Shown here piece by piece: positions 1-5,228 of a stretch of DNA of 5,228 nt. Source of the DNA: Bacteroidota bacterium. GTDB lineage: Bacteria; Bacteroidota; Bacteroidia; Bacteroidales; VadinHA17. The stretch spans positions 1 to 5,228 of the forward strand of contig DAOVLD010000153.1 in NCBI GenBank assembly GCA_030631445.1, read 5' to 3'. The translations under genes and the position numbers were made by a program. Numbering within the stretch: the stretch's first letter is position 1; the number at the start of each line of letters is the position of its first letter. The notes under the pieces were generated by a model. It worked only from the letters and a program-made list of their open reading frames with translations. It was not told where the DNA came from and ran no database searches.

Positions 1-1
1 A

Positions 2-3000
2 CATATTAATACCGGACAAGATTTGTTTCAAAGATCCGATTCTCTTTATCAGGCAGGTAAAACAGATGAAGCATATAACTGTTTTAATCTTGCTGCAAAA
101 CAGTTCAGGCAGGAGAATAAACCAGGACAATATCTTGCTTCCATTCTTAGAATTACACGCATAGATATGACCAGGGGAGATTATGAAAAAGCCGGTGAAT
201 TACTGTCAGGATCAGAACCACCCCCTGCCGGCAGATCAGAAATAACTGATTCAATTAAAAGTAAATATTATGAGCTAAAGGGATATGTACATCTGGTTCT
301 GAAAGAATACAGGAAAGGTATTGAGTGTTTTAATAAACTAATACAGATAAAAAAGGAAAAAGAACAATTGGATTTAAGATTATCAAGGGCTTATAATAAC
401 CTGGCTCTGTGTTATTATTATTCGGGTGATTTTTTCGCGGCGGATACTATTATGAACAAAGCCCTGCTTATAAAGGAAAAACTATTGGAAAAACATGCTC
501 CCTCCCTTTTAAGTACTCTTGTCAACCTGGGATTATTTTCCGTAAGATCGGGTAATCTGGACAAAGGACTTGAGTATCTTTTCAGAGCCGAAGAAATATA
601 TTTGAACCGATATGGTCCGGATCATCCATCTTTAAATATTGTTTACGATAACATTGCAGGCATATATTCCAACAAGGGAGACTATCAGAAAGCTTTGCTT
701 TATCGTGAGAAGGCAATCCGGTTAATTGAAAATGACAAAGATATCAAATATGAATCTTTGTCCTTATTATGTAACAACCTCGCCTCTACTTATATTAACC
801 TGGAAAATTACACAGAAGCTATAAACTGGCTTGAAAAAGCTTTAACTATCCGTAAAGAAAACCATATAAAAGATGTTTCAATGATTTATCATAACCTGGC
901 TATCTCTTATAATAAGCTCGGCAAGCCGGACCCGGCAGAGAAGTATTTTCTCCTTTCCATTTCCAACACCATTGATCAATATGATATTAACCATTTTTAC
1001 CTGATCTCGAAATATTCACACTATGGTGATCTCTGCCTGCAAAAGCATAATGATCCGGATAAGGCACTTAATTATTACCGTAAAGCCCGGAATATAGCAA
1101 TCAGCACATTCGGTTATAAGAGTAAACAAGCAGGAAGAATTTTTCATAGGATTGGAAAATTATATCAATCTGAAAACAATAATGATTCAGCGCTTTATTA
1201 TTACCAGCAATCCCTGATTTCTTTAGTGGAAAATTTTAATGATACAACAATACTCAGCAATCCTGAAATTGAACAGGCTTATTCCTTTCCGTTGCTTCTC
1301 CGCCCATTAAAAAGTAAATCTGAAATCCTGAAAAAAATAAGTTTTGAGTTTGAAAAGAATATTGACTTTATGAAATCCGGCTTTGAATGTCTTGAGCTGG
1401 CTGTTAAAACTATTGAACAGATCCGTCTTAATTTCGAAACAGAAGAAAGCAGGCTTGTTCTTGCAAGTGAAGAGGACAATACATTCAATGAAGTCATTAA
1501 CATGGCATACAATATGTACAAGCTGACAGGTGATACCCGTTACAAAGCAAAAACCTTTGAATATTCTGAGAAAAGTAAATCTGCTAATCTGCTTGCCGCG
1601 ATACGGAATTCCAGGGCAGTTGAATTCGGAGGCATTCCTGTTGATCTTCAAAAATGGGAGAGAACAATAAACAGCGAGATAAATTCCATTAAAGAACTTC
1701 TGTACGAAGAGCGCCGAAATGAATATCCTGATTCAATTAAATTACAAACATGGGATAATTTGTTGTTTGTTTTAAACAGACAAAAAGATTCATTAACGGG
1801 TATCTTCGAAAATGATTACCCAAAATACTATTCACTTAAGTTTAGTACAGATGTTATAGATACGCTGGAGGTGCAAAACATCCTTAGAAAAAATGATGTT
1901 TTGATTGAATTTAATCTGTCTGATACCCTTTTGACTTCCATATTTCAATCATCATCCCTTTATAGGATCTACACTGAGGTAATAGACAGTTCTTTTCACA
2001 ATAATTTAAAAATTATCAGAAATAACCTGACAGTACGACATTTTTCCAACGGTGTGAAAATGGAGTACATCATGTTCACTTATGCCTCAAATTATCTATA
2101 TCAAAAATTAATATATCCATTCAGGGATCTCATTAAGGAAAAGCACCTTATTATCGTGCCTGATGAATATCTGGCTTACATTCCCTTCGAAATTTTAATC
2201 AGTAAGCTCCCTGAATGGAAACCGGCTTCATACCGGGATCTCCCCTATCTTCTCAGGACAAATAGTATTTCCTACACTTACTCTGCAACGCTTCTTAGAA
2301 CCACCCACAAGAAACGACAAAGACTCAGGAACAAGGTACTGGCATTCGCTCCCTCTTACCCGGAACCTAAGCAGATTCAAACTGAGTTTCCATATACACG
2401 TCAACAATACAGGGATAATCTTTATCCTATTCCCGGGGTAATGGATGAAGTAGAATTCATTAGAAAAACCACGAACAGTGATGTTTTCTTTGATAAGGAA
2501 GCAAGCGAAAAAAAATTCAAGGACCTTGCATCGTCTTATGACATACTGCATCTGGCTATGCACACTATTATTGACGATAGTAATCCTATGTATACAAAAT
2601 TAGCATTTGCTGAATTACCGGATGATACTATTGAAGATGGATTATTAAATGCCAGTGAAATATATGGTTTAGACCTTAATGCCAGGTTGGCAGTATTAAG
2701 TTCATGCAACAGTGGAACCGGGAAGCTACAGAAAGGGGAAGGAGTAATGAGTCTGGCCAGAGGCTTCATTTATGCGGGTTGCCCGGGGATCATTATGACA
2801 CTCTGGGAAGTTGAAGACAGATCAGGAGCTGAAATAATCAAAAACTTTTACAGTTATCTGAAAAAAGGATACTCCATAGACAAGTCACTGCAACTGGCAA
2901 AACTTCAATTTCTTGACCATGCAGATATGCTGAGATCCCATCCGTATTTCTGGTCGCCATATATTCATATAGGTGATCATTCTCCTGTTTATTTCAAAAG

Positions 3001-3088
3001 AACCTATTTCTTAATAGCCCTTGTTATTATTGTGCTATCAGCAGGTTGGATAATTTATACCAGTGCTCATGGTTTTCGAAAAAAATGA
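2..3088 (+). CDS. TPR-CHAT protein (caspase-like protease domain), C-terminal membrane anchor, 5'-partial
   Basis: Residues are numbered from the TTG at 23, but that is probably not the start: the frame stays open to position 2 (HINTGQDLFQ...), so the gene begins upstream, perhaps only a signal peptide away. Residues about 8-405 are a tandem of TPR-like helix pairs (for example YNNLALCYYYSGDF, YDNIAGIYSNKGDY, CNNLASTYINLENY), normally a protein-binding scaffold. Residues about 440-610 are a helical linker, partly coiled-coil-like. Residues about 690-985 match the CHAT peptidase family, which resembles caspases: PDEYLAYIPFE, then HLAMH with candidate catalytic His847, SSCNSG with candidate catalytic Cys895, GEG at 905-907 and LWEVED from 927. 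A hydrophobic helix at about 995-1013 is flanked by KR and by a C-terminal RKK tail. The substrate is unknown. The neighbouring sigma factor points to signalling or stress control. The family call is firm; proteolytic activity and the side of the membrane are inferred. Confidence 0.93.
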   Translation, partial: HINTGQDLFQRSDSLYQAGKTDEAYNCFNLAAKQFRQENKPGQYLASILRITRIDMTRGDYEKAGELLSGSEPPPAGRSEITDSIKSKYYELKGYVHLVLKEYRKGIECFNKLIQIKKEKEQLDLRLSRAYNNLALCYYYSGDFFAADTIMNKALLIKEKLLEKHAPSLLSTLVNLGLFSVRSGNLDKGLEYLFRAEEIYLNRYGPDHPSLNIVYDNIAGIYSNKGDYQKALLYREKAIRLIENDKDIKYESLSLLCNNLASTYINLENYTEAINWLEKALTIRKENHIKDVSMIYHNLAISYNKLGKPDPAEKYFLLSISNTIDQYDINHFYLISKYSHYGDLCLQKHNDPDKALNYYRKARNIAISTFGYKSKQAGRIFHRIGKLYQSENNNDSALYYYQQSLISLVENFNDTTILSNPEIEQAYSFPLLLRPLKSKSEILKKISFEFEKNIDFMKSGFECLELAVKTIEQIRLNFETEESRLVLASEEDNTFNEVINMAYNMYKLTGDTRYKAKTFEYSEKSKSANLLAAIRNSRAVEFGGIPVDLQKWERTINSEINSIKELLYEERRNEYPDSIKLQTWDNLLFVLNRQKDSLTGIFENDYPKYYSLKFSTDVIDTLEVQNILRKNDVLIEFNLSDTLLTSIFQSSSLYRIYTEVIDSSFHNNLKIIRNNLTVRHFSNGVKMEYIMFTYASNYLYQKLIYPFRDLIKEKHLIIVPDEYLAYIPFEILISKLPEWKPASYRDLPYLLRTNSISYTYSATLLRTTHKKRQRLRNKVLAFAPSYPEPKQIQTEFPYTRQQYRDNLYPIPGVMDEVEFIRKTTNSDVFFDKEASEKKFKDLASSYDILHLAMHTIIDDSNPMYTKLAFAELPDDTIEDGLLNASEIYGLDLNARLAVLSSCNSGTGKLQKGEGVMSLARGFIYAGCPGIIMTLWEVEDRSGAEIIKNFYSYLKKGYSIDKSLQLAKLQFLDHADMLRSHPYFWSPYIHIGDHSPVYFKRTYFLIALVIIVLSAGWIIYTSAHGFRKK

Positions 3089-3092
3089 GTAT

Positions 3093-3668
3093 TTAATCGT
3101 TATTAATCCTGTTTTGAAAATTCGGATCCTTCCTGATCCATTTTAGCAATTTCTCTTTGCATTTGAATTTTTTCGATCTGGCAATATGCTCATTCTTATA
3201 CCCCATTATATCTGCAATTTCCTTAACCTTAACCTCTTCATAAAACAAGCGCAGTACTTTCTGGCAATCATAATCTAATTTTTTAATATACTTATAATAA
3301 ATTGCATATTTTTCAGATACACCACCACTTCCAATAATATCATCCTGGTAATTTAGTAACTCTTCTAATTCTTTATTATTCGTTTTTTCATCTTTTTTCT
3401 TTTTTAATTCCTTCAACCACAATAACTTACAAACAGAATATATATAAGTCGAGAAATCACAATCCAAAGTAAAATCGTTCTTCTTACTCTTACTATAAAT
3501 AATTACTATTGCATCCTGGAAAATGTCTTTTGCATCGTGGGCATTACCGCTATTATTAACTATATGTTTTTTTATTGCAGGATAACTTTCCTGGTATATA
3601 TAATGCAATACTTTATCATCCTTCTCACGAATTCCCTTTAGTATTGCATTAATAGTGTATGACTTCAC
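3093..3668 (-). CDS. Divergent ECF-type RNA polymerase sigma factor (sigma-70 family)
   Basis: This 191-residue protein has the two-domain plan of small sigma-70 factors. Region 2 covers about residues 20-92, with DAKDIFQDAIVIIY at 45-58 (core RNA polymerase contact) and FSTYIYSVCKLLWLKELKK at 72-90 (-10 recognition). A charged Lys/Glu linker follows. Region 4 covers about 128-178, with a helix-turn-helix around VKVKEIADIMGYKNEHIARS (146-165) that should read the -35 element. The start is GTG: an in-frame TAA lies three codons upstream, and the next in-frame Met is residue 155, inside region 4. It ends tail to tail with the TPR-CHAT gene, four bases apart, and has no anti-sigma gene beside it in the window. 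Its region 2.4 is unlike the classical TWLYRIVYN form of the 4636-5208 factor, so the two probably belong to different ECF groups. The sigma factor call is strong; its regulon is unknown. Confidence 0.88.
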   Translation of the reverse strand: MKSYTINAILKGIREKDDKVLHYIYQESYPAIKKHIVNNSGNAHDAKDIFQDAIVIIYSKSKKNDFTLDCDFSTYIYSVCKLLWLKELKKKKDEKTNNKELEELLNYQDDIIGSGGVSEKYAIYYKYIKKLDYDCQKVLRLFYEEVKVKEIADIMGYKNEHIARSKKFKCKEKLLKWIRKDPNFQNRINND

Positions 3669-3735
3669 TGGCAGTTATGAATTTCCTAAAATAACAATTT
3701 TCGAAATTAACTTATTTTCGCAAAAAAACTGAAAT

Positions 3736-3795
3736 TTAGCCTGACGTATTCATAAATATTATCATTTTTCAATATTTATGAATAGTACAGGCTAA
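3736..3795. repeat. Long inverted repeat A (stem-loop), T-tract beyond it on the minus strand
   Basis: The arms 3747-3760 (TATTCATAAATATT) and 3771-3784 are perfect 14-base inverted complements around a 10-base loop. After three unpaired bases on each side, a further 8 bases pair perfectly (TTAGCCTG at 3736-3743 with CAGGCTAA at 3788-3795). That is 22 base pairs in all. Read on the minus strand, towards the sigma gene, the stem is followed after 7 bases by seven T residues (3728 down to 3722). It could act as a weak intrinsic terminator or attenuator, an operator for a dimeric protein, or part of a mobile repeat. The sequence alone does not decide. Confidence 0.7.
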
Positions 3796-3798
3796 CCC

Positions 3799-3856
3799 CT
3801 GACTGGGGAAAATCAATAGTTGAGAAGTCCTCAACTATTGATTATTCCTACGTCAG
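3799..3856. repeat. Long inverted repeat B (stem-loop)
   Basis: A perfect 13-base inverted repeat (AATCAATAGTTGA at 3811-3823 with 3831-3843) surrounds a 7-base loop. Allowing one bulged A at 3844, the stem continues through 3806-3810 with 3845-3849 (including one G-T pair). After a 2x2 mismatch it resumes as CTGAC (3799-3803) with GTCAG (3852-3856), giving about 23 paired bases. It lies directly beside inverted repeat A. No T-tract follows on either strand, so it is not a standard terminator. A structured RNA element or part of an interspersed repeat is more likely. Confidence 0.65.
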
Positions 3857-3882
3857 CAGAAAAATTACCTCAGGTGACCGCG

Positions 3883-3920
3883 TTCGCATAAAGCTTTAGC
3901 GGTTGCGAAGCTCGCAAGCC
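3883..3920. repeat. GC-rich nested palindromes with competing pairings
   Basis: TTCGCA (3883-3888) can pair with TGCGAA (3904-3909), enclosing the 10-base palindrome TAAAGCTTTA (3889-3898). Alternatively TTGCGA (3903-3908) can pair with TCGCAA (3912-3917) over a 3-base loop, extended by GG (3901-3902) with CC (3919-3920) around a bulge. The two folds share bases and exclude each other. The segment is clearly richer in GC than its surroundings. It may be part of a repeat element spanning about 3736-3953. Confidence 0.5.
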
Positions 3921-4010
3921 CAGTTCATAGGATTCATGAATTTTTCAGGTTAGGAAACATATATCTTTCTTTCAATAAAAAAATGCGATAAAAGCTGTAC
4001 TTATCCTCGA

Positions 4011-4040
4011 GAAATTGGCAAATCAGAGATTTGTGATTTC
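4011..4040. repeat. Imperfect inverted repeat
   Basis: CAAATC (4019-4024) and GATTTG (4028-4033) are perfect inverted complements over a 3-base loop. Beyond a small asymmetric internal loop, GAAAT (4011-4015) pairs with ATTTC (4036-4040). The stem has 11 pairs and no T-tract in either direction. Its function is unknown; it may be a structural element in the untranslated region or chance in AT-rich DNA. Confidence 0.4.
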
Positions 4041-4066
4041 CCGGGATCGGACAAATGAGTTATGGT

Positions 4067-4092
4067 TTTATTATTTGATCTTAAATAATAAA
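4067..4092. repeat. AT-only inverted repeat
   Basis: TTTATTATTT (4067-4076) and AAATAATAAA (4083-4092) are perfect 10-base inverted complements around a 6-base loop. The stem contains only A-T pairs and has no strong T-run immediately after it, so it is a poor intrinsic terminator. It could be an operator-like dyad, but no promoter can be tied to it. Confidence 0.4.
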
Positions 4093-4147
4093 GAAACTTT
4101 TGTTTTTCATGTGTTTATAATTTTATTTTCAACGGTCACATAGCCTG

Positions 4148-4189
4148 TCCCGACATTGTCGGGATAGCTCACCCCGATTTTTTCGGGGT
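4148..4189. repeat. Pair of GC-rich hairpins sharing a CCCGA/TCGGG core (REP-like)
   Basis: Two compact inverted repeats lie six bases apart: TCCCGACA/TGTCGGGA (4148-4155 with 4157-4164) and ACCCCGA/TCGGGGT (4171-4177 with 4183-4189). Both contain the core CCCGA...TCGGG, so they look like two versions of one repeat unit. This is the usual appearance of REP-type extragenic palindromes. The second hairpin overlaps the stop codon and the last codons of the membrane protein gene. No T-tract follows on the minus strand, so a canonical rho-independent terminator is not supported. The pair may still stabilise the 3' end of the sigma/membrane-protein transcript. Confidence 0.6.
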
Positions 4190-4603
4190 TCGGTTCATCA
4201 CTAAGTGTATTAACCGGTCAAAAATAATGAGGAGAACAAATGAGGGAATAATAACAGGGAAAAGGAATGATACATCTAAATTATTGAATAAATTGAAACT
4301 TATATTAAAGATTGATTTTGTATGTTCTATTAAACCGGATAAATAATCAAGCGGGATATCAAACCAGGTCTCAGAATTGGAAGGAAAAATAAATGCCAGA
4401 ATAAATAAAATCAGTAATAACACTCCAAGGAATATCCAGATTCTTTTACCAATAAGAGGAGTATATTGAAAGTTGACATGTGCCAAATCAGGATGTAAAC
4501 CGGACATGACTTTATCTGAAAAATCTTCAGGTGCTTTTTCATAATCCTGATGTTTCAATAGTTCATCAAGTTTCCGGGTTATATTTTTATCTGGCAATTT
4601 CAT
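4169..4603 (-). CDS. Two-helix membrane protein, putative anti-sigma factor
   Basis: This is a 144-residue protein that I do not recognise as a named family. Residues 1-52 are soluble and charged (KLDELLKHQDYEKAPEDFSD), the size of a cytoplasmic sigma-binding segment. A membrane helix spans about 53-74, followed by a loop of about 36 residues and a second helix at about 112-135. A short basic tail (NRTPKKSG) ends the protein. Positive charges at both membrane boundaries favour N-in/C-in. It lies 32 bases downstream of the ECF sigma gene 4636-5208 on the same strand, so cotranscription is likely. Anti-sigma factors typically sit in that position. It has no Cys and lacks the His/Cys zinc-binding motif of classical ZAS-type anti-sigma factors, so the role rests on position and topology. 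The leader before the ATG is AT-rich without a Shine-Dalgarno motif. The last codons coincide with a REP-like hairpin. Confidence 0.72.
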   Translation of the reverse strand: MKLPDKNITRKLDELLKHQDYEKAPEDFSDKVMSGLHPDLAHVNFQYTPLIGKRIWIFLGVLLLILFILAFIFPSNSETWFDIPLDYLSGLIEHTKSIFNISFNLFNNLDVSFLFPVIIPSFVLLIIFDRLIHLVMNRTPKKSG

Positions 4604-4635
4604 TATTTATTATTTTTATTTAAAACAGTTCTTGT

Positions 4636-5208
4636 TCAAATAATTTCAACAATTTCACTTTTCAATATCTTTTGCAGTTCTTCCTGCATTTTTTTTCTTG
4701 TCCTGTGCAGTTTTACCTTAATATTTGAGTTGTTATAACCGGTAATTTCTGATATTTCAGAAATTTTGCATTCATCAAGATAATACAGAGTAATAAGCGC
4801 TCTATCGCTTTCATCCAGTTTATTTAATAATCTCTGCAGTATCATTTTGTTGTTCTCAATATCAAAGCCTTTATTTACATCATGTTCATCATCCCCTATT
4901 TCATAAAACTTCTCATCTTCAATTGACATTGTCGTTTTTTGCTTAACCCTCACTTTAGAAATAGCAGTATTATACACTATACGGTATAACCAAGTTGAAA
5001 ATTTTGATTTTGATCTGAATTTTCCAAGATTTTGATAGACCTTTAAAAAAGCATCCTGCGCTATTTCCTCCGCATTTTCCCTGTTTTTCAGTATCCTGAA
5101 AGCAAGAGTAAAAACCATATCCTTGTATTTATCAACAAGGTATGAAAAAGCCTGCACATCACCCTCCAGGACTTTATTAATATAGTACCGGTCGTCTTTT
5201 TGATCCAT
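4636..5208 (-). CDS. ECF RNA polymerase sigma factor (RpoE-like, sigma-70 family)
   Basis: This 190-residue protein is a canonical extracytoplasmic-function sigma factor, which directs RNA polymerase to a stress or envelope regulon. Region 2 spans about residues 21-90: NAEEIAQDAFLKVYQNLGKF (core binding) and FSTWLYRIVYNTAISKVR (-10 recognition and melting). An acidic linker covers about 95-120. Region 4 spans about 125-177, with LDESDRALITLYYLDECKIS leading into the helix-turn-helix EISEITGYNNSNIKVKLHRT (151-170), which contacts the -35 element. The ATG is preceded directly by an in-frame TAA, so the start is secure. Full length matches the family. The two-helix membrane protein follows 32 bases downstream and is its likely membrane-bound regulator. 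The promoter lies outside the window, so autoregulation cannot be judged. Confidence 0.95.
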   Translation of the reverse strand: MDQKDDRYYINKVLEGDVQAFSYLVDKYKDMVFTLAFRILKNRENAEEIAQDAFLKVYQNLGKFRSKSKFSTWLYRIVYNTAISKVRVKQKTTMSIEDEKFYEIGDDEHDVNKGFDIENNKMILQRLLNKLDESDRALITLYYLDECKISEISEITGYNNSNIKVKLHRTRKKMQEELQKILKSEIVEII

Positions 5209-5228
5209 TTAATTAGTATGACGCATTA

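Larger units (their letters stand above)
3669..4168. other. 500-base gene-free region dense in inverted repeats
   Basis: I found no credible protein-coding frame here; the ATG-started frames I followed close within ten codons. The region is upstream of the 3093-3668 sigma gene and downstream of the 4169-4603 membrane protein gene, both on the minus strand. It therefore probably contains the sigma gene's promoter and leader and the end of the other operon's transcript. It holds at least six inverted repeats or palindromes, listed separately, including two with stems of more than 20 paired bases. A short GC-rich island at about 3872-3920 contrasts with the AT-rich surroundings. Such density suits an interspersed repeat element or a structured regulatory RNA better than ordinary spacer. 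Confidence 0.75.

Noticed and set aside
23..25. TTG as the start codon of the TPR-CHAT gene
   Set aside because: The frame is open with plausible protein sequence up to the window edge, so this is more likely an internal Leu codon of a gene truncated by the window.
1279..2769. Several open frames of 77-114 codons on the minus strand inside the TPR-CHAT gene
   Set aside because: They lie antisense to a long gene with clear domain structure, show no recognisable motif and are best explained as shadows of its codon usage.
3070..3116. Bidirectional terminator at the convergent junction
   Set aside because: Only a short palindrome (TTTTCGAAAA at 3073-3082) and a 5-pair AT stem can be formed; neither is stable enough to call a terminator.
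3669..3760. Bacteroidota-type promoter (TTTG, spacer of about 19, TAnnTTTG) before the 3093-3668 sigma gene
   Set aside because: Partial matches such as TAATTTCG and TATTTTAG exist on the minus strand, but the spacing from an upstream TTTG is 11 or 27 bases, so no promoter could be placed with confidence.
3901..3941. tRNA-like segment (GC hairpin followed by AGTTCATAGGATTC)
   Set aside because: There is no acceptor stem, D arm or proper T loop (GTTCRA), and the visible stems do not form a cloverleaf.
3736..4189. CRISPR array, suggested by the repeats and the type III-E resemblance of the TPR-CHAT gene
   Set aside because: The repeats are inverted and irregular; there are no regularly spaced direct repeats of constant length and no cas genes in the window.
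4148..4189. Standard rho-independent terminator for the sigma/membrane-protein operon
   Set aside because: Neither hairpin is followed by a T-tract on the minus strand; the A/T-run lies in the loop, not after the stem.

Overview
The window looks like AT-rich chromosomal DNA of a member of the Bacteroidota, probably an environmental Bacteroidales-type bacterium. This rests on the low GC content, AT-rich leaders without Shine-Dalgarno motifs, the TPR-CHAT protein architecture and two single-domain-pair sigma factors of the kind common in that phylum. The assignment is an inference from style, not from a marker gene.

Layout. Positions 2-3088 (+) hold a large TPR-CHAT protein whose frame is open to the left edge, so its true N-terminus lies outside the window. 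It has about nine to ten TPR-like helical hairpins, a helical linker, a CHAT caspase-like domain with an apparently intact His/Cys pair and a C-terminal membrane helix. Four bases after its stop, running towards it, ends a divergent ECF-type sigma factor (3093-3668, -). Positions 3669-4168 contain no credible gene but are crowded with inverted repeats: two long hairpins, a GC-rich island with competing pairings, AT-rich hairpins and a REP-like pair. One hairpin of that pair forms the very end of the next gene. Positions 4169-4603 (-) encode a small two-helix membrane protein. It lies 32 bases downstream of a canonical ECF sigma factor (4636-5208, -), an arrangement typical of a sigma factor and its membrane-bound anti-sigma partner.

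How the parts may work together. The 4636-5208 sigma factor and the 4169-4603 membrane protein probably form one operon, in which the membrane protein holds the sigma factor inactive. The 3093-3668 sigma factor has no anti-sigma candidate next to it within the window, only the TPR-CHAT protein tail to tail. TPR-CHAT proteases are known to control a sigma factor by cleaving its inhibitor in type III-E CRISPR systems (Csx29-Csx30-RpoE). A CRISPR-free counterpart here is an attractive but unproven hypothesis. The repeat-rich gap between the two minus-strand units may be a small interspersed element, a regulatory leader for the 3093-3668 sigma gene, or both.
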